Assembly (NCBI GenBank): GCA_964635065.1
Contig: CAZWMK010000038.1
Location: forward strand, 1 to 17,851
Source of the DNA: CAZWMK01 sp964635065
Lineage (GTDB): Bacteria; Pseudomonadota; Alphaproteobacteria; Sphingomonadales; Sphingomonadaceae
DNA length: 17,851 nucleotides
Direction of reading: 5' to 3'
The notes under the pieces are model-generated. The model made no database searches. It worked only from the letters and a program-made list of their open reading frames with translations, and was not told the origin of the DNA. This document shows, one piece after another, positions 6,934 through 13,621 of the stretch; position 1 is the stretch's first letter; every line of letters starts with the position of its first letter. Position numbers and translations under genes: made by a program.

Positions 6934-7683
6934 ATGTCCGCGTTTGAAGCCGTGCAGCTTTTTGTCAGCGAGGCAAAGCACGTCAGCGACCTGTCCACGC
7001 TGAACTGGTTGCTTGACGAAGTGACTCAGGATCTGGGTTTCGATTATTTTGCGCTTGTCCATGCGCTCGACAGGCGGTCGCTGCTGATGAGCGCTGCACC
7101 GCTGACCAATTTCCCGGCCGCTTGGCAGGGGACATTCCAGGAGCGTGCCTATTGGGCCGACGATCCGGTGATGGCGGCGTGCCAGCGTGCGGATGCCGGT
7201 TTCCTGTGGAGCGACCTGCCCAAGATTATCCGCATGAGTGACCGCCAGCAGTCCATCCTGCTGGCAGCCCGGCGCGAAGGTCTGCATGGCGGCTTTACCG
7301 TCCCCATTCCGAAGCGCGGGACGGAGATGTCGCTGTGTTCCTTTGCGGTGAACAGCGATCGCGAAATCGCCGGGGCGATGACGGCAGCGGCACAGGCGGT
7401 GGGATGGTTTGCCTTTCAGGCGGCGCGACGGTTGACCCGGCTCCAGCGCAATCGGACAGAGGAGGAGGGGATCCGCCTGACCTCACGTCAGCTTGATTGT
7501 CTGGTGCTTTACGCCAAGGGCAAAAGTGACGCGGTGATCGGTCAGCTTCTGGGTCTGAGCCGTCGGACAGTCAATGAATATATGGAAAATGCAAAACGCC
7601 GCCACATGGTGGCGACGCGTCAGCAGCTTTTGGGCAATTGTCTGTGGAGCGGGCAGCTCTTGTTCGAGGACGTGCTCGACTGA
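6934..7683 (+). CDS. LuxR-family regulator with acyl-homoserine-lactone-type domain (LuxR solo)
   Basis: A 249-residue two-domain transcription factor. The N-terminal autoinducer-binding domain aligns by spacing with LuxR/TraR: Trp64 (= Trp57 of TraR), Asp77 (= Asp70) in DDPV, Trp92 (= Trp85) in FLW and Gly120 (= Gly113). The position of TraR Tyr61 is Phe68. The C-terminal helix-turn-helix (about 180-240) has LTSRQLDCL and GLSRRTVNEY; the usual conserved Glu178 of TraR is Gln186 here, while the Leu and Gly equivalents are kept. I chose ATG 6934 because GGGGGAA (6917-6923) precedes it and the domain begins there; an in-frame ATG at 6847 would add 29 residues. No luxI synthase gene is in the window. 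A dyad element lies upstream and a strong hairpin covers the stop codon. Confidence 0.85.
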   Translation: MSAFEAVQLFVSEAKHVSDLSTLNWLLDEVTQDLGFDYFALVHALDRRSLLMSAAPLTNFPAAWQGTFQERAYWADDPVMAACQRADAGFLWSDLPKIIRMSDRQQSILLAARREGLHGGFTVPIPKRGTEMSLCSFAVNSDREIAGAMTAAAQAVGWFAFQAARRLTRLQRNRTEEEGIRLTSRQLDCLVLYAKGKSDAVIGQLLGLSRRTVNEYMENAKRRHMVATRQQLLGNCLWSGQLLFEDVLD

Positions 7684-7708
7684 CCGGCTGCACCGTCAGT
7701 CGAGCACG
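7671..7708. terminator. 14-bp perfect hairpin between convergent luxR-type and FKBP genes
   Basis: CGTGCTCGACTGAC (7671-7684) and GTCAGTCGAGCACG (7695-7708) are exact reverse complements around a 10-base loop. The left arm includes the last codons and the TGA (7681-7683) of the LuxR-type gene. Neither strand shows a T-run after the stem, so a classical intrinsic terminator is not complete, but its position between two converging genes suits a bidirectional transcription stop or a 3'-end stabiliser. Confidence 0.7.
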
Positions 7709-7731
7709 AAACCTGCAACCTGCCGGTGTCC

Positions 7732-8196
7732 TTATTGCTTGCCGGCGATGGCAAGCAGTTCGACGTCGAAGGTCAGCGTCGCGTTCGGCGGAATAACGCC
7801 ACCCGCACCAGCCGCGCCATAGCCAAGCTGCGGCGGAATGACGAAGCGGTATTTGCTGCCAGCCTGCATCAGTTGCACGCCTTCCGACCAGCCAGGAATA
7901 ACCTGATTGAGCGGGAATACGGCGGGCTGATTGCGCGCATAGCTCGAATCGAAGATGGTGCCATCTTCAAGGCGACCTTCGTAATGCACCGCAACCTGAT
8001 CGGTCGCAGCAGGACGCGGGCCGTTACCCTCACGCAGAACCTGATAACGCAGGCCGCTTGCCGTTTCGTTCATGACAAATTTCTCCGTGCTCGCCCAGGC
8101 ATAGCCGATGGCGGCAACAAGGCAGAGCATGGTCAGCGCGATCCAGACGGTGAGGCCTGAACCGGCTTTACGCGCCGTCGTGGCATCTGAAGACAT
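7732..8196 (-). CDS. FKBP-type peptidyl-prolyl cis-trans isomerase, membrane-anchored
   Basis: A 154-residue protein with a hydrophobic segment at about residues 15-35, probably an uncleaved signal anchor placing the rest in the periplasm. It is followed by a single FKBP domain at about 48-152. Family features include VAVHYEGRLEDGTIFDSS, the IPGWSEGVQLM segment and LGYGAAGAGGVIPPNATL. These enzymes catalyse proline isomerisation during folding of exported proteins. The ATG at 8196 (minus strand) gives a normal N-terminus with positive charge before the membrane segment. It lies 60 nt downstream of rpsU on the same strand, with a hairpin between them, so coexpression is possible but not certain. 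Confidence 0.92.
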   Translation of the reverse strand: MSSDATTARKAGSGLTVWIALTMLCLVAAIGYAWASTEKFVMNETASGLRYQVLREGNGPRPAATDQVAVHYEGRLEDGTIFDSSYARNQPAVFPLNQVIPGWSEGVQLMQAGSKYRFVIPPQLGYGAAGAGGVIPPNATLTFDVELLAIAGKQ

Positions 8197-8224
8197 GAGA
8201 TTGCCCTTTGATACAGACCGACGA

Positions 8225-8242
8225 GCCGGCAGCAGTGCCGGC
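8225..8242 (-). terminator. Short GC-rich hairpin after rpsU
   Basis: GCCGGC (8225-8230), loop AGCAGT, GCCGGC (8237-8242) lies 14 nt past the rpsU stop on the minus strand and before the FKBP gene. No T-run follows on the minus strand, so it may only weaken readthrough or protect the 3' end of rpsU mRNA. Confidence 0.35.
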
Positions 8243-8256
8243 CCGGACAGTAAGGC

Positions 8257-8463
8257 TTAGCGCTGGCCGTCGCGCTCGGCGCGCTTGCGCTCAAGCTTGC
8301 GGGCGCGGCGAACGGCGGCAGCCTTTTCACGGGCGCGCTTTTCCGACGGCTTTTCATAATGGCGACGCAGCTTCATTTCGCGATAAACGCCTTCGCGCTG
8401 GAGCTTCTTCTTGAGTGCGCGCAGCGCCTGGTCGACGTTATTGTCGCGAACGATGATTTGCAT
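8257..8463 (-). CDS. rpsU: 30S ribosomal protein bS21
   Basis: A 68-residue, very basic protein that starts MQIIVRDNNVDQALRALKKK and carries the REGVYREMKLRRHYEKPSEKR segment typical of bS21. It binds the 30S platform near the anti-Shine-Dalgarno end of 16S rRNA and takes part in initiation. ATG 8461-8463 on the minus strand is the only sensible start. The tail is rich in Arg/Lys/Ala, normal for alphaproteobacterial bS21. It is divergent from the COQ9-family gene, an arrangement so regular that the COQ9 family was once named after it. Confidence 0.96.
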   Translation of the reverse strand: MQIIVRDNNVDQALRALKKKLQREGVYREMKLRRHYEKPSEKRAREKAAAVRRARKLERKRAERDGQR

Positions 8464-8696
8464 GCAGCCGTCTCTCCAATCCTTTTGTGCGGCTGATCTT
8501 GCAGTCTGTCAGCCACGCAATGAATACCACGGCGAAAACTGCTTTCCGCCGTCAAGAGCGGGTGCCATAGCAGATGATAGAAGCCGCCTCAAGCGATGAT
8601 ACGTTACGAAAATGCGCGCGTCGTTCTTTTGCGGTCATGGTGTCGCATGCGGGGCATCCCCTCGCTTCCTGGCGGTTTTTGGGATAGGAATGGCGC
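8464..8696. other. Divergent intergenic region rpsU / COQ9-family gene
   Basis: This 233-base gap must hold promoters in both directions. On the minus strand there is a TTGACG (8550-8555) facing rpsU, but no good -10 at standard spacing. An imperfect hairpin, ACGGCG-AAA / TTT-C-CGCCGT with one bulge (8529-8552), would fall in or beside the rpsU promoter or leader. A ribosome-binding site AGGA (8686-8689) serves the COQ9 gene. I see no small gene or known RNA here. Confidence 0.5.
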
Positions 8697-9365
8697 ATGA
8701 GCGATATACTCCCGATGGCCGACCTGACACTGGATGAACTGCGCCCGCTGCTGACGGCTGCATTGCCGGCCCATGCGGCTTTCGATGGCTGGAACGAATC
8801 GGCCTTGACCGCCGCAGCCGCCGACATTGGCGCTGACCCCGATATTGCGCGCCTGGCATTTCCCGACGGCGCGATTCAGATGATCGATGCCTGGACCGCG
8901 CAGATCGACGCGGCCCTTGGCGCCCGTTTTACCGCCGATGACCTGATGGCGATGAAGATCCGCACGCGCATCGCCAGTCTGGTTCGGGCGCGCATCGAGC
9001 TCGCGGCACCGCATCGCGAAGCTGTCCGGCGCGCGCTGGCCGTGCTGGCCATGCCCCAGAATGTCGCGGCTGCTTCGCGTCTTTTGTGGCGGACCTGTGG
9101 CGGCATTTGGCGGCTGGCTGGCGACACGGCGACCGATTTCAATCATTATACCAAGCGCGCGATGCTGGGCGCAGTCTATACCGCGACACTGCTTTACTGG
9201 CTCGATGATGACAGCGAGGACTGGTCCGAGACGTGGGCGTTTCTCGACCGGCGCATCGAAAATGTCATGCAGATCGAAAAAGCCAAGGCGCAATGGCAGT
9301 CGCGCAGCGATCAACGCCCCAGTCTTGCCCGTTTCCTCGGTCGTCTGCGCTATCCCGTGGCGTGA
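8697..9365 (+). CDS. COQ9-family ubiquinone biosynthesis protein (rpsU-divergent)
   Basis: A 222-residue protein of the COQ9 family, originally described as the rpsU-divergently transcribed protein, exactly the layout seen here. In mitochondria COQ9 is a lipid-binding partner of the COQ7 hydroxylase in ubiquinone synthesis; the bacterial relatives are assumed to act similarly (family knowledge plus inference). The C-terminal part carries the conserved stretch DTATDFNHYTKRAMLGAVY followed by an acidic LLYWLDDDSEDWSETWAFLDRRIENV segment. The N-terminal region resembles a TetR-like helical fold in outline. ATG 8697 is preceded by AGGA (8686-8689). It reads in the same direction as feoAB, 67 nt upstream of feoA. 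Confidence 0.88.
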   Translation: MSDILPMADLTLDELRPLLTAALPAHAAFDGWNESALTAAAADIGADPDIARLAFPDGAIQMIDAWTAQIDAALGARFTADDLMAMKIRTRIASLVRARIELAAPHREAVRRALAVLAMPQNVAAASRLLWRTCGGIWRLAGDTATDFNHYTKRAMLGAVYTATLLYWLDDDSEDWSETWAFLDRRIENVMQIEKAKAQWQSRSDQRPSLARFLGRLRYPVA

Positions 9366-9392
9366 AGCCACTGGCATTGCGCGCGCGTTGCT

Positions 9393-9398
9393 TATAAT
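9393..9398 (+). promoter_or_regulatory. Perfect -10 hexamer ahead of feoA
   Basis: TATAAT (9393-9398) occurs 35 nt before the feoA GTG, in an otherwise GC-rich gap. No convincing -35 is found at 16-18 bases (ACTGGC at 9370-9375 is weak), as expected for an activator-dependent or regulated promoter. The overlapping TTATAATCA is AT-rich and could form part of an iron-responsive operator, but it does not match a full Fur box. Confidence 0.35.
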
Positions 9399-9432
9399 CA
9401 AGCGCATGACAGCCTGAGGAGCTACTGCGCGC

Positions 9433-9717
9433 GTGTCCATTGCCCTTGATCAGTTGCCGCCGCGACGGCCTGCCGTGATTACGTCGATCAACTGGAGCGG
9501 GGCAGAGGAATCGGTCATCCGCCGCCTCTATGAAATGGGGCTGGATGAAGGCGTGGATGTCGAACTTTTGCATCGCGGTCCCATGGGTGGTGATCCGATC
9601 GCCGTCAGGGTCGGCAACATGGTTCTGGCCATGCGTCGGGCGCAGGCCGGGCTGGTGCATGTGGTGTTGGCCGAAGATTATCACGGCCTGCCGGTCAGCC
9701 CGGACAGCGCCGGATGA
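9433..9717 (+). CDS. feoA: Ferrous iron transport protein A
   Basis: A 94-residue SH3-like cytoplasmic protein that supports FeoB in ferrous iron uptake. The stretch RLYEMGLDEGVDVELLHRGP followed by GGDPIAVRVGNMVLAMRRAQA is typical of FeoA, with the MGL...G pattern of the beta-barrel core. The start is GTG at 9433 with GAGGAG (9416-9421) upstream at slightly long spacing. Its TGA overlaps the ATG of feoB in ATGA, so the two proteins are translationally coupled. No feoC follows feoB, which is normal outside gammaproteobacteria. Confidence 0.92.
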   Translation: MSIALDQLPPRRPAVITSINWSGAEESVIRRLYEMGLDEGVDVELLHRGPMGGDPIAVRVGNMVLAMRRAQAGLVHVVLAEDYHGLPVSPDSAG

Positions 9718-11573
9718 CAAATGCTTTGCAAACGCCGCTTGTGGCGCTGGTTGGCAATCCGAATGCGGGCAAGACCTCGCTGTTCAATGCATTGACCGGG
9801 TCGCGCCAGAAGGTCGGCAATTATCCCGGCGTCACGGTCGAGCGCAAGTCGGGCAATCTGAAGCTGGCCGATGGCGCGACCGTCGAACTGGTCGACCTGC
9901 CCGGCACCTACAGCCTGACGCCGCGTTCGCCTGACGAGGCAGTGACGCGCGACGTTGTGATGGGCAGCCAGGAAGGCGAACGCCGCCCGGATGCGATCAT
10001 CGCGGTCGTCGATGCCACTAACCTGCGCAATCATCTGCGCTTTGTTCTGGAACTGAAGCAGCTTGGCCTGCCGATGATGCTGGCGATCAACATGGTCGAC
10101 CTCGCAGAGCGCGACGGGCTGAAACTCGACCTCGATCTTCTGTCCAGCCGTCTCGCCATGCCCGTCGTGACAACCGTGGCGGTCCGACGGCGCGGACTGG
10201 ATGATGTGCTGGCGCATGTGCCGCATCTGCTGACCGCTCCGCATGCCACGCAGACGCACGGCACTGTCGATGTCCGCGTGTTGCAGCGCCTTGCGCGTGA
10301 CATGGCTGCCGAGGTGACATTGGCAGAAGGCGATGCACGCCGATTTACGCGCGGTCTTGATCTTGTGGCGCTGCACCCGCTTTTCGGTCCGGTGCTGCTG
10401 GCCACATTGCTGTTCGTGATGTTTCAGGCGGTGTTCGCCTGGGCGGAAGCGCCGATGAATGCGATTGATGCTGCGGTCGTCGCCGCACAGGAACTGACGC
10501 GCGCTTTCATTCCCGCAGGCTTTTTGCGTTCTCTTGTCGTCGATGGCGTGCTGGCGGGGGTCGGGGCCGTGGTGATTTTCCTGCCACAGATCCTGATCCT
10601 GTTCTTGTTCATCCTGACGCTCGAACAATCGGGCTACATGGTGCGCGCCGCCTTTCTGATGGACCGGTTGATGGCCCGTGTCGGGCTGAATGGCCGCGCT
10701 TTCATTCCGCTGCTGTCGTCCTTTGCCTGCGCCATTCCCGGCATCATGGCGACCCGCACCATCGAGCAGCAAAGCGATCGGCTGACCACCATGCTGATTG
10801 CCCCTCTGATGACCTGTTCGGCACGGCTGCCGGTTTATGCCATCATCATCGCAGCCTTCATTCCCGATCGGCCTGTCGGCGGGCTGTTTAACTTGCAGGG
10901 ACTGGTGCTGTTCGGCCTTTATGTGGCCGGCATCGTCGGTGCCTTTGTGGCCGCCTTTGTGCTGCGCCGCACCGTCACGCGCGGTGCGGGGCAGATTTTC
11001 CTGATGGAAATGCCGAAATATCAATGGCCGGTTCTGCGCGACCTTGGCATCGGCCTGACGCAAAAGGCCATGGCTTTCCTGCGCCGGGCGGGGACGATCA
11101 TCCTGGCGTCGACCGTCATTTTGTGGGCAGCGGCCAGCTATCCCAAGCCGCCTGCCGACTGGCCGGGCAGCGATCTGGAATATTCGATTGCCGGTCATGT
11201 CGGAAAGGCGCTGCATGTCGTCTTTGCCCCGATTGGTTTCAACGAGGCGATCAGCCTGTCCCTGGTGCCGGGCATGGCCGCGCGCGAAGTGGCGGTATCG
11301 GCGCTTGGCACCGTCTATGCGCTGGAGGGCGACGAGACGGCGGTCGAACAATCGCTGGTCGAACGGCTGCGCAATGCCTGGGAACTGCCGACGGCGCTGG
11401 CATTTCTGGCGTGGTTTATCTTTGCGCCGCAGTGCATTTCGACGATTGCGGTCGTCCGGCGCGAAACCAATGGCTGGAAATGGCCGTTGTTCCTTCTGGT
11501 CTACCTCTTTGTCGCAGCCTATGTCGCGGCGGGCTTGACCTATTGGACGGCGCGCGCCCTATTGCCTGCCTGA
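9714..11573 (+). CDS. feoB: Ferrous iron transporter FeoB
   Basis: A 619-residue inner-membrane Fe(II) transporter with an N-terminal G-protein domain. G1 is GNPNAGKT at residues 14-21, the G2 region is NYPGVTVERK, G3 is DLPG and G4 is NMVD. A helical spacer domain ends near residue 215. The membrane part contains the Gate-type segments LLSSFACAIPGIMATRTI and LMTCSARLPVYAIII, with the conserved cysteine-proline pattern. It is shorter than E. coli FeoB (773) but in the usual range for alphaproteobacteria. It overlaps feoA by 4 nt and is followed 31 nt later by ssb. Confidence 0.95.
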   Translation: MTNALQTPLVALVGNPNAGKTSLFNALTGSRQKVGNYPGVTVERKSGNLKLADGATVELVDLPGTYSLTPRSPDEAVTRDVVMGSQEGERRPDAIIAVVDATNLRNHLRFVLELKQLGLPMMLAINMVDLAERDGLKLDLDLLSSRLAMPVVTTVAVRRRGLDDVLAHVPHLLTAPHATQTHGTVDVRVLQRLARDMAAEVTLAEGDARRFTRGLDLVALHPLFGPVLLATLLFVMFQAVFAWAEAPMNAIDAAVVAAQELTRAFIPAGFLRSLVVDGVLAGVGAVVIFLPQILILFLFILTLEQSGYMVRAAFLMDRLMARVGLNGRAFIPLLSSFACAIPGIMATRTIEQQSDRLTTMLIAPLMTCSARLPVYAIIIAAFIPDRPVGGLFNLQGLVLFGLYVAGIVGAFVAAFVLRRTVTRGAGQIFLMEMPKYQWPVLRDLGIGLTQKAMAFLRRAGTIILASTVILWAAASYPKPPADWPGSDLEYSIAGHVGKALHVVFAPIGFNEAISLSLVPGMAAREVAVSALGTVYALEGDETAVEQSLVERLRNAWELPTALAFLAWFIFAPQCISTIAVVRRETNGWKWPLFLLVYLFVAAYVAAGLTYWTARALLPA

Positions 11574-11604
11574 CAATCACGATTCGCACGAAGGAACAGT
11601 CCGC

Positions 11605-12138
11605 ATGGCGGGAAGCGTCAACAAGGTCATTTTGGTCGGCAATCTCGGACGCGACCCCGAAGTGCGCACCATGGGCAGCGGCGACAAGGTTGTGAACCTG
11701 ACAATCGCCACGTCCGAAAGCTGGCGCGACAAGATGTCGGGCGAGCGCAAGGAAAAGACCGAGTGGCACAAGGTCGTGATCTTCAATGAAAATCTTGCGC
11801 GCATTGCCGAGCAATATCTGCGCAAGGGCAGCAAGGTCTATGTCGAAGGCAAGCTGCAGACCCGCAAATGGACCGACCAGACGGGCAATGAACGCTATAC
11901 GACCGAAGTCGTGCTGCAACGCTTCCGGGGCGAGCTGACGCTGCTCGACGGTCGCGGCGAAGGCGGCGGCGGCATGGGTGGCGGCGGCATGGGCGGCGGC
12001 GATTATGGCGGCGGTCAGGACTTTGGCGGCGGCTATGGTGGTGGCCAGGGCGGTGGCGGCCAGCGCAATGCACCGGCGCGTGCGCCCGCCGCAAAGGGAC
12101 CGTTCGACGACGATCTTGACGACGACGTTCCTTTCTGA
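11605..12138 (+). CDS. ssb: Single-stranded DNA-binding protein
   Basis: A 177-residue SSB. The N-terminal OB fold (about 1-110) begins with NKVILVGNLGRDPEVR and includes EKTEWHKVVIFNENLA. A glycine-rich linker (about 120-155) with Met, Asp, Tyr and Phe insertions follows, then the acidic tip DDDLDDDVPF that recruits replication and repair enzymes. AAGGA (11591-11595) gives a good ribosome-binding site for ATG 11605. The linker is encoded by near-identical 15-base GGC-rich units. It sits downstream of feoB with a short gap, but it is a core replication gene and probably has additional promoters elsewhere, for example within feoB. Confidence 0.96.
   Translation: MAGSVNKVILVGNLGRDPEVRTMGSGDKVVNLTIATSESWRDKMSGERKEKTEWHKVVIFNENLARIAEQYLRKGSKVYVEGKLQTRKWTDQTGNERYTTEVVLQRFRGELTLLDGRGEGGGGMGGGGMGGGDYGGGQDFGGGYGGGQGGGGQRNAPARAPAAKGPFDDDLDDDVPF
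11962..12000 (+). repeat. In-frame GGC-rich tandem repeat in ssb linker
   Basis: Units of the form GGCGGCGGCATGGGT repeat about two and a half times in frame (Gly-Gly-Gly-Met-Gly), then degrade into Gly-rich sequence with Asp and Tyr. Such units can expand or contract without breaking the frame, so linker length may differ among relatives. Confidence 0.6.
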
Positions 12139-12155
12139 GGCCGCGCGATTGACAG

Positions 12156-12189
12156 CATGGGGTCAGGCCACTAGCGGCAAAGCCCCATG
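12156..12189 (+). promoter_or_regulatory. Hairpin burying the start codon of the GDT1-type gene
   Basis: CATGGGG (12156-12162) is exactly complementary to CCCCATG (12183-12189), whose ATG is the start codon of the cation transporter gene. The loop is 20 nt. No Shine-Dalgarno sequence is visible between the arms. In mRNA this would close the start codon in a GC-rich stem. The pairing is read directly; regulation by it is inference. Confidence 0.4.
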
Positions 12190-12759
12190 GAAGCCCTTCT
12201 GACATCGACACTGCTTGTTGCCATTGCCGAAATCGGTGACAAGACCCAGCTGCTTGCGATTCTGCTCGCAACGCGCTTTCGCAAGCCCGCGCCGATTATC
12301 CTGGGCATTTTCCTCGCGACCCTTGCCAATCATGCGCTGGCGGCATGGGCAGGGGCGCTGGTGGCGGGCCTCGTCGATGGCCCGTGGTTCCGCTATTTTG
12401 TCGCGCTGTCGTTCATTGCCATGGCGATCTGGGCATTGATCCCCGACAGGATGGACGAGGACGATGCGCCAAAACAGCGTGCCGGGGCATTTCTGACGAC
12501 GCTTGTCGCCTTTTTCCTCGTGGAGATCGGCGACAAGACGCAGGTTGCCACCATCGCGCTTGGGGCGCGCTATGGCGATGTGCTGGCGGTTGCGACGGGC
12601 ACGACGCTGGGCATGATGCTGGCCAATGTTCCGGCGGTTTATCTTGGCGAAGCGATCACGCGCCGCGTGTCGCTGCGTGCCATGAACATCGTGGCGGCGA
12701 TCATCTTTCTGGCGCTGGGCCTGTGGGCGCTGGCCGACACGGCGGGTTGGCTCGTCTGA
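12187..12759 (+). CDS. GDT1/TMEM165 (UPF0016) family cation transporter
   Basis: A 190-residue membrane protein with two homologous halves, each holding the family signature E-x-G-D-(K/R)-(T/S): EIGDKT at residues 15-20 and again at 113-118. About six membrane helices are expected. Eukaryotic Gdt1/TMEM165 exchange Ca2+ or Mn2+ for protons, and the bacterial relative MneA exports manganese; the substrate here is most likely Mn2+ (family knowledge plus inference). The gene starts 48 nt after ssb, possibly on the same transcript, with its ATG inside a potential hairpin. It converges with the arsC-type gene, 27 nt apart; only a weak 5-bp hairpin (12774-12787) lies between. Confidence 0.88.
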   Translation: MEALLTSTLLVAIAEIGDKTQLLAILLATRFRKPAPIILGIFLATLANHALAAWAGALVAGLVDGPWFRYFVALSFIAMAIWALIPDRMDEDDAPKQRAGAFLTTLVAFFLVEIGDKTQVATIALGARYGDVLAVATGTTLGMMLANVPAVYLGEAITRRVSLRAMNIVAAIIFLALGLWALADTAGWLV

Positions 12760-12786
12760 CGCCTCAGCCCGCCATGCCATCCGGCA

Positions 12787-13137
12787 TCAGGGCAGGATTT
12801 CGCGCACCAGATCCGCCGGGCGCGTCGCGCGGACGCCAAGGTCTGTCACGACAACCGGACGGTTGAGGAGCTGCGGATGCGCAGCAATCGCATCGAGGAT
12901 CATGTCGTCGTGCGCCGCAGGCGCGTTCAGCCCCAGTGTGTCGGCCAGCGTTTCCTTGGCGCGCAGCAGGCTTCGCGCACCGCCGGGGATGCGCGCGGCG
13001 AGCGCGGCCAGATCGGCGCGGCTGGGCGGCGTTTTCAGATATTCGATCACCTGCGGTTCGAAGCCTGCATCGCGGATGAGCGCGAGCGTGTTGCGCGACG
13101 TGCCGCACTTCGGGTTGTGATAAAGTGTGATATTCAT
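12787..13137 (-). CDS. arsC: ArsC-type (glutaredoxin-dependent) arsenate reductase
   Basis: A 116-residue thioredoxin-fold reductase of the E. coli plasmid ArsC type, which converts arsenate to arsenite with glutathione and glutaredoxin. The catalytic motif NPKCGTSRNT puts the cysteine at residue 11. Arg59, Arg93 and Arg106 align with E. coli ArsC Arg60, Arg94 and Arg107, the oxyanion-binding residues, so the active site looks complete. No arsR, arsB or acr3 gene is in the window, so it may be a chromosomal orphan with a broader redox role. ATG 13135-13137 lies 19 nt after the stop of an EF-hand gene on the same strand, which suggests cotranscription. Confidence 0.9.
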   Translation of the reverse strand: MNITLYHNPKCGTSRNTLALIRDAGFEPQVIEYLKTPPSRADLAALAARIPGGARSLLRAKETLADTLGLNAPAAHDDMILDAIAAHPQLLNRPVVVTDLGVRATRPADLVREILP

Positions 13138-13156
13138 GCGCCTGTCACTCCGTTTT

Positions 13157-13588
13157 TCATGTGCAATCGGCTTTAGCTTTGCGCTTGGCAGCGGTGGTGG
13201 CAAATTCCCCGGCATCAAGGATGCCGCTGCCATCCGCATCGGCCTTGGTGAATTTGTCGATTGTTTTTGCAGCATATTCGTCGAAGCTCAGCTTGCCGTC
13301 GCCATTGCTGTCGATGCGGGCAAAGGCCTTCTGACGGCTGAACAGATATTCATCGCGGCTGATCGCGGCATCGTCGTTGCGGTCATAGCGGGCGAAGCGC
13401 TTTTCCTCGCGCGTGGCCGGTGTCGCTTCGGGCGCGGGCGGCGGCGGCAGGGGCGCGACACTTTCGGCCAGCAACGCAGGCGGTGGCGGTGGCGGCGTTT
13501 CCTCATTGGCAGCCGCCTGCCAGAAGAATGCCGCCGCCGCACCTGCGGTCATGGCCCCGGCGAGGCCCAGCCAACGCGACCAGTTCAT
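13157..13588 (-). CDS. EF-hand calcium-binding protein, exported or membrane-anchored
   Basis: A 143-residue protein not recognised as a named gene. Residues 6-27 form a hydrophobic Ala/Gly-rich segment that could be a signal peptide or anchor. A Pro/Ala-rich linker (32-58) follows. Three 12-residue EF-hand loops come next: 69-80 (DRNDDAAISRDE), 93-104 (DSNGDGKLSFDE) and 117-128 (DADGSGILDAGE). Loops 2 and 3 match the calcium consensus well; loop 1 has Ala at an otherwise Gly-rich position and may bind weakly. It probably binds Ca2+ in the periplasm (inference). ATG 13586-13588 is followed by the signal-like segment. It sits between the synthase-like gene (33 nt upstream) and arsC (19 nt downstream) on the minus strand. 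Confidence 0.82.
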   Translation of the reverse strand: MNWSRWLGLAGAMTAGAAAAFFWQAAANEETPPPPPPALLAESVAPLPPPPAPEATPATREEKRFARYDRNDDAAISRDEYLFSRQKAFARIDSNGDGKLSFDEYAAKTIDKFTKADADGSGILDAGEFATTAAKRKAKADCT

Positions 13589-13621
13589 ATCGATCCCCCC
13601 AGATGATGAATATTCTGGTTT

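Noticed and set aside
9377..9398. TTGCGC / TATAAT as a complete feoA promoter
   Set aside because: The spacer between the two hexamers is only 10 bases; only the -10 hexamer is kept as a candidate.
9681..11351. A 556-codon open frame on the minus strand opposite feoB
   Set aside because: Also codon-aligned with the sense gene and explained by the same codon bias; no recognisable motif, no ribosome-binding site, and feoB is unambiguous.
12139..12186. Manganese riboswitch (yybP-ykoY type) before the GDT1-type gene
   Set aside because: Only 48 bases are available and the conserved internal-loop sequences of that class are not seen.
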